Positions 32,586-41,196 of a stretch of 64,000 bases of DNA are shown one piece after another (the stretch's first letter is position 1; every line of letters starts with the position of its first letter). Origin of the DNA: an uncultured Bradyrhizobium sp. (lineage in GTDB: Bacteria; Pseudomonadota; Alphaproteobacteria; Rhizobiales; Xanthobacteraceae); the NCBI RefSeq assembly GCF_947648125.1, contig NZ_CANSMR010000004.1:1-64000 (forward strand), given 5' to 3'. The position numbers were made by a program, and so were the translations under genes. Below the pieces are notes generated by a model that was given only the letters and a program-made list of their open reading frames with translations, ran no database searches and had not been told where the DNA came from.

Positions 32586-32712
32586 TACGCTTCACTTTCC
32601 ACATGACGCCGCGACGCTGCCGCCGCCGTGATGGGAGTTGACCAGCTATTCGTCAAAGCATGGTTAATGAGGCGTATCTAAATCGCCTTAACGCGCGGTT
32701 ACCGCTGGTTTC

Positions 32713-33237
32713 TCAGCGCATCGCGAAGTGCGCGAGGTTGATCGTCTTGATCCAGTCCGTCTCGGGATAGATCAGCAGGGCGCCGAGGGCGAGTGCGATG
32801 CCGTAGGGAATTCCGGTCTGCTTGTCGTGCAGGCGGCTGAGCCAGGCCTGGTTCGCGAGCGGATAGGGCAGCGGCCATTGCCGGAGCTGCAGCAGCAGCA
32901 CCGTCAGCGCGCCGCCGAACAGCGACGCGAAGACCAGATAGGGGAGCAGATGCTCGAACCCGAACCACAGGCCGGCCGCAGCGGCGACCTTGGCGTCTCC
33001 GCCGCCGACCCAGCCCATCGCAAACATGCCGAATGCCACCACCAGAACCAGCGCGCCCGCGCCGGCATGGCTGAGGATTTCGTGCACGCCCATCCCGGTC
33101 AGCGGCGCCAGCACGAAGAAGCCGGCCGCCAGCGCCAGCGAGATCCGGTTCGGGATCGTCATGGTCAAGAGATCGCTCGCCGCCGCAAAAGCCATCAGGG
33201 CCGGAAACAGCATCAAGCGTGCGATGTCGAGGATCAT
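32713..33237 (-). CDS. cpaA: Prepilin peptidase CpaA (A24 family)
   Basis: A 174-residue polytopic membrane aspartyl protease that removes the leader peptide of Flp pilin and TadE/TadG pseudopilins. The two catalytic aspartates are visible in AASDLLTMTIPN (near residue 22) and GGGDAKVAAAAG (near residue 79). It lacks the N-terminal methylase domain of large type IV peptidases, as expected for Tad systems. Confidence 0.93.
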   Translation of the reverse strand: MILDIARLMLFPALMAFAAASDLLTMTIPNRISLALAAGFFVLAPLTGMGVHEILSHAGAGALVLVVAFGMFAMGWVGGGDAKVAAAAGLWFGFEHLLPYLVFASLFGGALTVLLLQLRQWPLPYPLANQAWLSRLHDKQTGIPYGIALALGALLIYPETDWIKTINLAHFAMR

Positions 33238-33357
33238 GGATTCATGCCGTCAAGCTGGAGCTGCGGTCGAGACCCGACGCTAGCGGCCAATGGTGAACAA
33301 TCGGGAAAGGTCGCCGTGGTCGCCATCAAGGCGCCGACGGCCGGTCCGCCAAATAGC

Positions 33358-33384
33358 AAAGGTCCCGGGGGGGCCGGGACCTTT
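33358..33384 (-). terminator. Terminator downstream of flp
   Basis: An 11-bp stem (AAAGGTCCCGG with CCGGGACCTTT) around five G/C bases lies 24 bases past the flp stop and ends in TTT on both strands. It would let the abundant pilin mRNA end before cpaA. Confidence 0.85.
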
Positions 33385-33407
33385 GATGCAAGTTCGTTGG
33401 ATCCGGC

Positions 33408-33572
33408 TTACTTCAGCGAGCTGGCGACCGTGTTGAAGGTGCCCGAGAGGTTCTTGCCGACGCCGTTGACCGCAGCGATGATCGCGATGGCGATACCGGT
33501 GGCGATCAGGCCGTATTCGATGGCGGTCGCGCCCGATTCGTCCTTCACGAAGCGCGAGACGAGATTCTTCAT
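33408..33572 (-). CDS. Flp-type major pilin
   Basis: A 54-residue Flp prepilin. The short basic leader (MKNLVSRFVKDESG) is cut by CpaA after the Gly, in front of ATAIEYG, the Flp-family motif with the essential Glu at +5 and Tyr at +6. The remaining hydrophobic helix (GLIATGIAIAIIAAVNGVG) builds the pilus core. An AGGAGC ribosome site six bases upstream fixes the start at 33572. It has its own terminator, so it can be expressed far above the assembly genes. Confidence 0.95.
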   Translation of the reverse strand: MKNLVSRFVKDESGATAIEYGLIATGIAIAIIAAVNGVGKNLSGTFNTVASSLK

Positions 33573-33850
33573 AAGTAGCTCCTGTGTACACGTGGCTGGT
33601 CGAACTAGATTTGGTCTCGCCGGCGTTCTCAGCACCGTGACCATTCCGGCACCCTACGGTTCGACAATTTCGGCGCGGTTAATTTGATCGTATAAACACA
33701 GCGGGAACCCGCAGTTGTTGCGCACAGTAAATTTGGAATTAAACGGCCCGCTAAGATTGCAGATTGTTGCCGGGGCCCGCTATCGGCACCTATTCACGGC
33801 TCCTTAAGCGCACATCTATACCCATGGGGCTTCCGTTAAATGAGGCCGTC
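33573..33850. other. Divergent promoter region flp / sterol-desaturase gene
   Basis: About 280 bases without a gene. The part near 33660-33760 is AT-rich relative to its surroundings (TTAATTTGATCGTATAAACA, AAATTTGGAATTAAACG) and should hold the flp promoter, but I cannot name specific boxes. Confidence 0.4.
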
Positions 33851-34681
33851 ATGCCCAGCCTTCCCTTTGAAGTCATCGAGATGATCGGCCAGACGATGAT
33901 GAAGGTGGTGCCGATCACGATCGCGCTGGCGCTGTTCTTCACGGTGCTCACTCATTTCTGGGCCTGCAATCCCGGCAAGCCGTGGTGGCAGAAGCGTGAG
34001 CTGGTCACCGACATCTGCTACTGGTTCTTCGTGCCGGTGTTCGCCCGCGTGCTGCGGATCGGGCTCCTGGTGCTGGGCGCAGCCGTGGTGTTCAACGTTC
34101 ACGACGCCGACGATCTGATCGCGTTCTACGAGAACGGACATGGCCCTCTGGCGCAGCTTCCGCTCTGGCTGCAGTCCATTATCTTTCTCGTCGCCTCCGA
34201 TTTCATGCTGTACTGGCTGCACCGGATGTTCCATGGCGGCGCCTTCTGGAAGTACCACGCCATTCATCACTCCTCCGAGGATCTTGAATGGATCTCGGCG
34301 GCACGCTTCCATCCCGTCAATCTTCTGATCGGCACGATCACGGTCGATGTGATCCTGCTGATGGCGGGCATCTCGCCGAACATCATGCTGTGGGTGGGGC
34401 CGTTCACCACATTCCACTCGGCATTCGTGCACGCCAACCTGAACTGGACGCTCGGCTCGTTCAAATACGTGATCGCGACGCCGGTGTTTCACCGCTGGCA
34501 TCACACCGGGCTCGAGGAAGGCGGCGACACCAATTTCGCGGGCACGTTTCCGCTCTGGGATATTCTGTTCGGCACGTTCCGGATGCCCGAAGGCAAGCTT
34601 CCGGAAGATTACGGTGTCGATGCCGAGCAGGGCGTGCCGTCCGAGATTGGCGGACAGTTGGCCTATCCGTTCCGGCAATGA
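33851..34681 (+). CDS. Sterol desaturase / fatty acid hydroxylase family protein
   Basis: A 276-residue membrane di-iron enzyme. The histidine motifs are present: HRMFH (residues 124-128), HAIHH (136-140), then HANLNW and HRWHHTGLEEGGDTNFA toward the C-terminus. Membrane helices flank them. The family hydroxylates or desaturates lipids; the substrate (for example hopanoid, fatty acid or carotenoid) cannot be told from sequence. GAGG five bases upstream supports ATG 33851 over the in-frame ATG at 33824. Confidence 0.88.
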   Translation: MPSLPFEVIEMIGQTMMKVVPITIALALFFTVLTHFWACNPGKPWWQKRELVTDICYWFFVPVFARVLRIGLLVLGAAVVFNVHDADDLIAFYENGHGPLAQLPLWLQSIIFLVASDFMLYWLHRMFHGGAFWKYHAIHHSSEDLEWISAARFHPVNLLIGTITVDVILLMAGISPNIMLWVGPFTTFHSAFVHANLNWTLGSFKYVIATPVFHRWHHTGLEEGGDTNFAGTFPLWDILFGTFRMPEGKLPEDYGVDAEQGVPSEIGGQLAYPFRQ

Positions 34682-34705
34682 CGCCGCCAGCCGGCCGGTG
34701 CCATC

Positions 34706-36151
34706 ATGAGCGCTGAGACCGCGACCTTCTCGCGCGCGAAAGCCTCCGCGTTCACCGAGGTCCCGGCCTGGTTCTGGATAGCGTGCGGCGTCTATGCGCT
34801 GCTGCTGTTGGTCGGCGACAGGCTGCTCGCCGATTCCGACACCTACTGGCAGATTGCCGTCGGCCGCTGGATTCTCGACCACCGCACGCTGCCGTCTGTC
34901 GACATCTATTCGTTCACCAAGGCCGGTGAGCCGTGGGTGTCGTCGTCCTGGCTGGCGCAGGTACTGTTCGCGAAGGCCTACGACCTCGCCGGCTGGACCG
35001 GCCCAGTGGCGCTGGCCGCCGCCTGCGCCGCTGCCAGCTTCGCGCTGCTCACCGCCATCCTCAACCGCGTGCTGCCGACGATCTACGCGAGCCTGATCGC
35101 CCTTGCGGCGCTGGTTCTGACCTGCGGGCACCTGCTGGCCCGTCCGCATGTGCTGGCGATGCCCATCATGATCGTCTGGGCGAACGGCCTGATGACCGCC
35201 AGCGAACGCCGCAAGGCGCCCTCGTTCTGGCTGCTGCCGCTGATCGCGCTGTGGGCCAATCTGCACGGCGGCTTTCTATTCGGTTTGGTCCTGGCCGGCG
35301 CATTTGCGCTCGATGCGATGTGGAATGCCTTGCCGGCTCAAAGGCTGGCGCTGGCGCTGCGCTGGGGGGCGTTCGGCATCGGCGCACTGGCTGCGTGCTG
35401 CGCGACCCCCTATGGCTGGGGCTCGATCCTCGCCTCGCTCAGGATTCTCGGCCTCGGTGAATTGCTGCATCTCATCACGGAATGGAGGCCGTCGACGTTC
35501 GGCGAGATCGACCCGTTTGGACTATCGATCCTCGGCCTGCTCGGTGCTGCGCTCTATTGCGGGGCGAGGTTGCCGCTGCCGCGAATCATCCTGGTGCTGG
35601 GCTTGCTGCACATGGCGCTGTCCCATGTCAGAAATCTCGAGCTGTTCGCCCTGCTGCTGCCGCTGGCCGTGCTGACGCCGGTTGCCAGCCAGTTCGGGCT
35701 GCGTGCCGCCAGCGCCGTCCGCCCGAGAGTTGCCCCGGCGGCAATCCTTATCGTCGGGCTTTGCGCGTGGACCTCAGTCGTTGCCGCGCGCCAGGTCATA
35801 TCGCCACCGCCGATCTATTCGCCGGCTGCCGCCGTTGACGCGATGAAGGCGCACAACGTCAAGCGCGTGCTCAACGATCTGCAGTTCGGCGGCTACCTGA
35901 TCTGGCGTCAGATGCCGGTGTACATCGACGGGCGTGCCGAACTCTACGGCGAGGCGTTCGGCATGAGCTTGGTCCGTGCGGTTCAGCTCAAGGACGTCAA
36001 CGGCTTCCTCAATCTGCTCGCGACCCATGACATCGATGCGGTGATGCTCGATCCGACCACGCCGGCGTCCAAATTGCTGGATCACATCGCAGGATGGCAG
36101 CGCCTCTACGCCGATGACCGCGTGGTCGTCCACGTCCGCGCCGCTACTTGA
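34706..36151 (+). CDS. Polytopic membrane protein, possible GT-C-like protein
   Basis: A 481-residue protein with about ten predicted membrane helices and a soluble C-terminal tail. An early loop contains LADSDTYWQIAVGRWILDH, recalling the acidic first loop of GT-C-fold lipid-linked glycosyltransferases. The tail contains FGGYLIWRQMPVYIDGRAELYG, a motif seen in uncharacterised membrane proteins across bacteria. It starts 24 bases after the desaturase-like gene and is probably co-transcribed. I do not recognise a defined function. Confidence 0.7.
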   Translation: MSAETATFSRAKASAFTEVPAWFWIACGVYALLLLVGDRLLADSDTYWQIAVGRWILDHRTLPSVDIYSFTKAGEPWVSSSWLAQVLFAKAYDLAGWTGPVALAAACAAASFALLTAILNRVLPTIYASLIALAALVLTCGHLLARPHVLAMPIMIVWANGLMTASERRKAPSFWLLPLIALWANLHGGFLFGLVLAGAFALDAMWNALPAQRLALALRWGAFGIGALAACCATPYGWGSILASLRILGLGELLHLITEWRPSTFGEIDPFGLSILGLLGAALYCGARLPLPRIILVLGLLHMALSHVRNLELFALLLPLAVLTPVASQFGLRAASAVRPRVAPAAILIVGLCAWTSVVAARQVISPPPIYSPAAAVDAMKAHNVKRVLNDLQFGGYLIWRQMPVYIDGRAELYGEAFGMSLVRAVQLKDVNGFLNLLATHDIDAVMLDPTTPASKLLDHIAGWQRLYADDRVVVHVRAAT

Positions 36152-36379
36152 GGCCACTGCCGGCCGTCCCGCCCAATGGCAGGACGACGGGATCGGCGGC
36201 CGGATAACCTGCGCGAAGTACCGGACGGTTGGCCGATCGGCTCGGGAAGTCGTGACATCCGCGCAATTCGGCGGTCGATCTTTGCTCTTCCTAAATGAAT
36301 TGCCGTCAGATTTGCCAGCGTCGGGCGCCGGTCCGCAGCGTATCGCCTTTGCCGGCCTGTTAACGTCCCGGGGTAGAGT
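36152..36379. other. Intergenic, no gene seen
   Basis: 228 bases between the membrane protein and the pilus N-terminal-domain gene. No repeat or hairpin of note; it presumably holds the promoter of the tadE/tadG group. Confidence 0.35.
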
Positions 36380-36886
36380 ATGTCGTTTCAGTCCCAGCGT
36401 ATTCGCGCGCTCACGCGCATTGGTTTCATCTCGATGGCCGCAGCCTTGCTGCTGGGGCCCGCACTCGCAACGGCTGCGCCGGATCCCGACCGGATCGCGG
36501 TCAGTGTCGATCAGGCCAAGCTCGTCAGGCTGCCGGGCGGCATTGCCACGATCGTGGTCGGCAATCCCTTGATCGCCGACGTTACCTTGCAGAATGGCGG
36601 GGTCGTCGTGGTGACCGGCAAGGGCTATGGCGCGACCAATTTCATCGCACTCGACCGCTCCGGTCAGGTGCTGGTGGATCGCCAGATCCAGGTCGAAGGT
36701 CCGTCCGACCAGCTGGTCACCGTCTATCGTGGCGTCGATCGCGAGACCTACAGCTGCATGCCGGTCTGTCAGCGCCGCATCACCCTCGGTGACGGCGAGA
36801 CCTATTTCAAGTCGACCATGGACCAGGCCGGTACGCTCAGCAGCCAGGCCTCCGGCTCGGGTGGGGCCGGGAAGCCGCAGAACTGA
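36380..36886 (+). CDS. Stand-alone CpaC N-terminal-domain protein
   Basis: A 168-residue secreted protein: signal peptide to about residue 33 (ending ATAAP), then the pilus N-terminal domain found at the front of CpaC/RcpA secretins (AVSVDQAKLVRLPGGIATIVVGNPLIADV, GKGYGATNFIALD). No secretin core follows. The C-terminal part has a CMPVCQRR cysteine pair and a Ser/Gly-rich tail. It lies just before tadE and tadG, so it probably belongs to the pilus machine as an accessory of the secretin. Start ATG 36380. Confidence 0.8.
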   Translation: MSFQSQRIRALTRIGFISMAAALLLGPALATAAPDPDRIAVSVDQAKLVRLPGGIATIVVGNPLIADVTLQNGGVVVVTGKGYGATNFIALDRSGQVLVDRQIQVEGPSDQLVTVYRGVDRETYSCMPVCQRRITLGDGETYFKSTMDQAGTLSSQASGSGGAGKPQN

Positions 36887-37057
36887 CACATGTCCGCTCC
36901 GGCGCTGCACACGCCGGGGCCGCTGCCGATCGCGGGCGCTTCCCCCGACATGCTTAGTGAAGGCCTAACGGATCGGGTCGCTCTGTCTCGATCCGGCGAA
37001 ATGCTTCGACAATGACTCTTGGATAGTTGTTGCCGCCATGTTGATCCGGGGTCGTTG

Positions 37058-37606
37058 ATGCCGCTGCCCGCTCATTCTTTTGCACGCCTCCTCCGCCGCT
37101 TTCGCCGAAACCGCCGCGGCGCAACCGCGGTGGAATTCGCGATGGTCGCGCCGCTGTTTTTCGGGCTGCTTTTTGCGATCATCGAAGTGGCAATGATCTT
37201 CTTTGCCAGCCAGGTGCTCGAGACGGTGACGCAGGATTCATCCCGCTTCATCATGACCGGCCAGGCGCAGGGCGCAAATTATACCCAGGCGCAATTCAAG
37301 CAATTCGTCTGCGGGCGAGTCAACGCGTTGTTCGATTGCACCAACGGCGTCTACGTTGACGTGCGCAGCTATCCCGCGACGAGTTTTTCTACCGTCAAGC
37401 TCACGCCTATCACCGATCCCACCCAGGTGAAATGGTGCCCCGGCAAGGACGGTGACGTCGTGGTGGTCCGCCTGTTCTATCAGTGGCCGCTATTTGTCAC
37501 CAAAGTTTTCAGCTCCACCTACCTCACCAACGGCAAGCGGCTCCTGATCGCGACCGCGACGTTCAAGAACGAGCCCTCCGGAACCGCCGGCACAACATGC
37601 TCATGA
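37058..37606 (+). CDS. tadE: TadE-family pseudopilin
   Basis: A 182-residue minor pilin-like protein. The leader RRNRRG is followed by ATAVEFAMVAPLFF, the TadE motif with cleavage after Gly and a Glu at +5, then one membrane helix. The periplasmic part contains several cysteines (CGRVNALFDC, WCPGKDG). It is processed by CpaA and needed for Flp pilus production. Start ATG 37058. Confidence 0.88.
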   Translation: MPLPAHSFARLLRRFRRNRRGATAVEFAMVAPLFFGLLFAIIEVAMIFFASQVLETVTQDSSRFIMTGQAQGANYTQAQFKQFVCGRVNALFDCTNGVYVDVRSYPATSFSTVKLTPITDPTQVKWCPGKDGDVVVVRLFYQWPLFVTKVFSSTYLTNGKRLLIATATFKNEPSGTAGTTCS

Positions 37607-38244
37607 GCAAAGTCATGAAAACCCTGCCCGCGGCCTTGCTGCGCTTTGTCGTCGCTCTCGGGCATGACCGCCGGGGCCTCGCCGCCGTCGAGTTCGCTTT
37701 CATCATGCCGCTGATGCTGGTGATGTTCTTCGGCACCGTCGAGTTTTCATCCGGTGTCGCGGTCGACCGCAAGGTAACGCTGATGGCGCGCGCCGCGTCG
37801 GATCTGACCTCGCAGGCGACGCAGGTGGTGGATGCCGACCTGCAGAATTTCTTCAGCGCCAGCGTCGGCATCATGACGCCCTACGATCCGTCGCCGACCA
37901 AGGTCACGTTGTCGGAAATCTACGTCGATAACTCCAACATCGCGCGGATACAGTGGAGCAAGGCGGGGACGATCGCCTCGGGCGCCACGCAGGCGACGCT
38001 GACGGCCTCGACTCGCAGCCAAGGTGACATCGTGACAAGCGTCGTTCCGTCGGCGCTGCTGGTTGCGGGCACCTATCTGATCTTCAGCGAAGTGAGCTAC
38101 AAATACGTTCCGACGATCGGCTATGTGATGGCCAAGGCCGGCATCAATCTCAGCGACGTCGCCTATACACGGCCGCGGCAATCGGTTTGCGTGTTCTATG
38201 CCCCGACCTCCGCCACCATGCCGACGACCTGCTCGACCTACTAG
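37603..38244 (+). CDS. TadE/TadG-like pilus assembly protein
   Basis: A 213-residue protein with the same architecture as the preceding one: basic leader, RRGLAAVEFAFIMPLMLVMFF (TadE-like helix) and a periplasmic domain. It lacks the large von Willebrand domain of classical TadG, so it may be a second TadE rather than TadG. I chose ATG 37603, which overlaps the tadE stop (ATGA); ATG 37597 is the alternative. The stop codon TAG lies within the first arm of a dispersed repeat. Confidence 0.82.
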   Translation: MSKVMKTLPAALLRFVVALGHDRRGLAAVEFAFIMPLMLVMFFGTVEFSSGVAVDRKVTLMARAASDLTSQATQVVDADLQNFFSASVGIMTPYDPSPTKVTLSEIYVDNSNIARIQWSKAGTIASGATQATLTASTRSQGDIVTSVVPSALLVAGTYLIFSEVSYKYVPTIGYVMAKAGINLSDVAYTRPRQSVCVFYAPTSATMPTTCSTY

Positions 38245-38345
38245 AGCATTTTCGGTTCTGATTGAGTCAGAACCGAAGCTCTAGATTCTTGTTTTGACGC
38301 GTTTTCTTCACGCGAACCGGTGTCCACTTCGCTCGAAAACGCTCT
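38241..38345. repeat. Dispersed repeat, family C (copy 1), overlapping the tadG-like stop codon
   Basis: The left part is a hairpin: CTAGAGC (38241-38247) pairs with GCTCTAG (38278-38284), and TTCGGTTCTGA with TCAGAACCGAA inside it. The right part, 38291-38343, is 53 bases long and matches 47407-47459 inside ureD on the opposite strand at 50 of 53 positions. The TAG stop of the upstream gene is formed by the repeat edge. Confidence 0.9.
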
Positions 38346-38371
38346 GGGTCACAGAGCGCGATCCAGACAAA

Positions 38372-38399
38372 AAGGGCCGCACCCGAAGGTGCGGCCCTT
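38372..38399 (-). terminator. Terminator of the cold-shock gene
   Basis: A 12-bp perfect stem (AAGGGCCGCACC with GGTGCGGCCCTT) closed by a 4-base loop; on the minus strand it is followed by TTTTT. It sits 50 bases downstream of the csp stop. Confidence 0.92.
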
Positions 38400-38448
38400 G
38401 ATGCTTTGACGACAATTTCCTGGAGCTTCGCGCTCCCGGGAAATCGGC

Positions 38449-38661
38449 TTATCCAGCGGCGCGCAGATTGTCGGCCGAGGATTTGCCGGAACGGCGGTCA
38501 GCAACGATCTCGTAGGAGATCTTCTGGCCTTCACGCAGAGTGCCAAGGCCGGCGCGCTCGACTGCACTGATGTGCACGAACACGTCGTTCCCGCCTTCAT
38601 CCGGCTGGATGAAGCCGTAGCCCTTGGTCGCGTTAAACCACTTCACGGTTCCCATGCTCAC
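38449..38661 (-). CDS. cspA: Cold-shock domain protein (CspA family)
   Basis: A 70-residue single-stranded nucleic-acid binding protein. RNP1 (KGYGFIQPD) and RNP2 (DVFVHISAV) of the cold-shock domain are intact. It probably acts as an RNA chaperone or antiterminator. AAGGGA eight bases upstream favours the GTG at 38661 (MSMGTVKWF); ATG 38655 is the alternative. It has its own terminator and lies beside an IF-1 and a DEAD-box helicase on the same strand. Confidence 0.93.
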   Translation of the reverse strand: MSMGTVKWFNATKGYGFIQPDEGGNDVFVHISAVERAGLGTLREGQKISYEIVADRRSGKSSADNLRAAG

Positions 38662-38928
38662 GTGGGTAGTCCCTTCTCAGATATACAAGTTCAAGACCCG
38701 CTGGTCGGCGGGGTGGTGAGATCGAATTTTTGGAAGGGTCGTCAGCGTCTGAACCGGCTGTACCGGTATTGGCTAATGTCGTCCGGCCGAAAATCGATGG
38801 GTAGGATATTATTCGATAGAAGGCCTCAAAACAATCCTGACGTGCGCGATTTTTTGGCCGGCGCAGCCGCCGGCCAATTGTTGCGCAGGACATCAGGACG
38901 TCATGCGCGCAACAGTTGCAATGTCAGC
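38662..38928. other. Leader region of csp
   Basis: 267 bases between infA and csp. It probably contains the csp promoter and a long 5' leader, as is usual for cold-shock genes. CAATTGTTGCGCAGG...GCGCAACAGTTGCAATG near 38876-38920 is an imperfect inverted repeat, possibly the infA terminator. No gene. Confidence 0.4.
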
Positions 38929-39222
38929 CTATCGGCGGCGGAACTGGCCGCCGCGCTGTGCGCCGCCCCGCGGCGGACCGCCGGGTGCGCCACTCGGACG
39001 TTCGTCCTTGTGCCGGAAAATCAGGCGGCCCTTTTCGAGATCGTAGGGCGACATTTCGATCGTGACGCGGTCGCCGGCCAGCGTCTTGATGCGGTTTTTC
39101 TTCATCTTGCCGGCGGTGTAGGCGACGATCTCGTGTCCGGCATCGAGTTGCACCCGGTAACGAGCGTCGGGGAGGATTTCGGTCACCAGTCCTTCGAACT
39201 GGATCAGCTCTTCCTTAGCCAT
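38929..39222 (-). CDS. infA: Translation initiation factor IF-1 with basic C-terminal tail
   Basis: A 97-residue S1/OB-fold protein. The first about 72 residues follow the IF-1 pattern ([56 protein letters not shown]). IF-1 normally ends there; this one continues for about 25 residues of Gly/Pro/Arg-rich sequence ending [12 protein letters not shown], an RGG-like RNA-binding tail. IF-1 binds the ribosomal A site during initiation. It lies 24 bases after a DEAD-box helicase gene, so the two are probably one operon. It may be a second, specialised IF-1, but other copies would be outside the window. Confidence 0.9.
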   Translation of the reverse strand: MAKEELIQFEGLVTEILPDARYRVQLDAGHEIVAYTAGKMKKNRIKTLAGDRVTIEMSPYDLEKGRLIFRHKDERPSGAPGGPPRGGAQRGGQFRRR

Positions 39223-39246
39223 ATGTTTCTCCAGATCGAGCGACGG

Positions 39247-40665
39247 CTAGTGCTTCGGTCGGTTGTTGCGGTTGGGTTGCGGATTCGGCCGGCTCTCGCG
39301 ATGCAAGAAGGCGACGCCCTGAATGCCTTCGCTGTTGCCGGCCTGCGACGGACGCGGCGACTCGCCCCGGCTCGTCTGCGGCGCGCCATTATTACCACCC
39401 CGACGGCGGCGGCGGCGAGGGCCTTTTGCACCTGGAGCGGCCTCATTCCCACGGACATTATGCGCGCGCGGCGCAGAGCGGCCACCCCGATGCGGTTGGG
39501 GGGCCTGCGCCGGCGCGGCGGCCTCGCGGCTCCCCTGTGTGCGGCGGTCTTCCCGCGGCACGGTAATCCGGATCAGCCGCTCGATATCGCGCAGATAGCC
39601 CATCTCCTCGGCGCCGGCGATCAGCGAGATCGCGACCCCGTCGGCGCCGGCACGCGCGGTGCGGCCGATGCGGTGCACGTAGGTTTCCGGGATGTTGGGC
39701 AGGTCGAAGTTCACCACGTGGCTGACGCCGTCGACGTCGATGCCGCGGGCGGCGATATCGGTCGCCACCAGCGTGCGGATCTCGCCGGAACGGAATGCCG
39801 CCAGCGTGCGCTCGCGGTGGTTCTGCGACTTGTTGCCGTGGATCGCATTGGCCTCGATGCCGGCCTTGGCAAGGCTCTTCACCACCTTGTCGGCGCCGTG
39901 CTTGGTGCGGGTAAACACCAGGGCACGATTGACCGGCTCCTGCTTCAGAAGCTGGGCGAGAACCGTCGGCTTGGCCGCGAAATCGACCTGGATCGCGCGC
40001 TGGGCAATGCGATCGACCGTCGAGGCCACCGGCGTCACCGCCACGCGGGCCGGGTCGCGCAGCATCGCCTCGGCGAGCTCGGCGATGTCCTTGGGCATGG
40101 TGGCCGAGAAGAACAGCGTCTGCCGCCGGATCGGCAGTTTGGCGACGATTTTGCGGATGTCGTTGATGAAGCCCATGTCGAGCATGCGGTCGGCTTCATC
40201 GAGCACCAGGAACTCGACCTGGTTGAGCTTCAGCCCGTTGCTCTGCACGAGATCGAGCAGGCGGCCGGGCGTGGCGACCAGCACCTCGACGCCCTGCATC
40301 AGGGAGCGGACCTGGCGGCCCATCGGCACGCCGCCAATGGCGAGCGTCGAGGACAGCCGGATGTGACGGCCATAGGTGTTGAAGCTGTCGAGGATCTGCC
40401 CGGACAGTTCGCGGGTGGGCGAGAGCACCAGCACGCGGCAGCTCTTGGGCTGCGGGCGGATGCGGTTCTCGAGCAGCCGGTGCAGGATCGGCAGCGCGAA
40501 GGACGCGGTCTTGCCGGTTCCGGTCTGGGCGATGCCGACGACGTCGCGGCCGGCAAGTGCGAGCGGGATGGTCTGGGCCTGGATGGGGGTCGGCGTGAGA
40601 TAATTTTCTTCTCGAAGCGCGCGGGCGATGGGATCGGCGAGGCCGAAATCCTGAAAGGAGGTCAA
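39247..40665 (-). CDS. DEAD-box ATP-dependent RNA helicase (RhlE/CsdA-like)
   Basis: A 472-residue RNA helicase. Motifs in order: Q motif ([24 protein letters not shown]), [11 protein letters not shown] (I), PTRELSGQI (Ia), TPGRLLD (Ib), DEADRMLD (II), FSATMP (III), [16 protein letters not shown] (V) and [10 protein letters not shown] (VI). The last about 90 residues are disordered and rich in Arg/Gly/Pro ([13 protein letters not shown]), which anchors such helicases to RNA. By context it is probably involved in ribosome or mRNA remodelling at low temperature. First gene of a helicase-infA pair. Confidence 0.94.
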   Translation of the reverse strand: MTSFQDFGLADPIARALREENYLTPTPIQAQTIPLALAGRDVVGIAQTGTGKTASFALPILHRLLENRIRPQPKSCRVLVLSPTRELSGQILDSFNTYGRHIRLSSTLAIGGVPMGRQVRSLMQGVEVLVATPGRLLDLVQSNGLKLNQVEFLVLDEADRMLDMGFINDIRKIVAKLPIRRQTLFFSATMPKDIAELAEAMLRDPARVAVTPVASTVDRIAQRAIQVDFAAKPTVLAQLLKQEPVNRALVFTRTKHGADKVVKSLAKAGIEANAIHGNKSQNHRERTLAAFRSGEIRTLVATDIAARGIDVDGVSHVVNFDLPNIPETYVHRIGRTARAGADGVAISLIAGAEEMGYLRDIERLIRITVPREDRRTQGSREAAAPAQAPQPHRGGRSAPRAHNVRGNEAAPGAKGPRRRRRRGGNNGAPQTSRGESPRPSQAGNSEGIQGVAFLHRESRPNPQPNRNNRPKH

Positions 40666-41109
40666 AAGGTGGTTCTTTCCATAAAAGCAGTCATCGTCCC
40701 GGCCAGTATCGGCCGGAATCGCATGAAGGCATTCGGGGACACCCGCGTGTCTGGGGCGTCAAGCTGGGTTAGCTGAAAGGCGAGCCAGAAGCCGCTTGGG
40801 GCAGCTTGAACACGCAGCTCGCGAAGGCACCGCGATGTCGCGGGCATGGCCAGCATATGGACCAGGAACTGGGCGGTTTCAAGATGATATCGCCGGGATT
40901 GGTGCGCCGAATGCGCCGAACCATCGCGCAAACTGTCACAAATCGGTGCCGGAAATTTAGCCAGGACGGCAATTTTGCCTAGATAATAACCTGATTGCTC
41001 TTTCGGCAGTCAAGTTGACGGCTCAATGATTGGGCAGCCGCATTCCGTATTTGCCCGGAACTCACGAAATTATCCAGTTGGTTCATCGGCTTACGGTGCC
41101 TACGCACCG
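40666..41109. other. Intergenic region between the helicase gene and the urea operon
   Basis: About 440 bases with no credible gene. The part next to the helicase should be its promoter and leader; CCGGCCAGTATCGGCCGG near 40697-40714 can form a small hairpin. ACGGTGC (41093-41099) and GCACCGT (41104-41110) form a 7-bp inverted repeat that just touches the sigma-54 promoter; its orientation does not fit the usual NtrC site. Confidence 0.5.
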
Positions 41110-41124
41110 TGGCACAGTTCTTGC
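41110..41124 (+). promoter_or_regulatory. Sigma-54 (RpoN) promoter of the urea operon
   Basis: TGGCACAGTTCTTGC matches the sigma-54 consensus TGGCAC(A/G)-N4-TTGC at every conserved position; the -24 GG (41111-41112) and -12 GC (41123-41124) have the required 10-base spacing. Transcription would start near 41135, about 60 bases before urtA. Urea uptake genes are commonly under NtrC/RpoN control, so this fits nitrogen-limited expression. I could not find a clear NtrC site upstream. Confidence 0.85.
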
Positions 41125-41196
41125 GATTCCCTTAACCGCAGGCGGCCAAGCGGCCGTTCGCAGCGTTCAACGCCTGCGTCAGGGAGACGACATTTC

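Noticed and set aside
40662-40931. Possible 89-residue gene upstream of the helicase
   Set aside because: No ribosome site, no recognisable fold, and it overlaps the helicase start; more likely leader sequence.
41093-41110. NtrC binding site next to the sigma-54 promoter
   Set aside because: The inverted repeat is ACGGTGC...GCACCGT; NtrC sites have the opposite half-site order (GCACC...GGTGC), and it touches the -24 element, which is too close for an enhancer.
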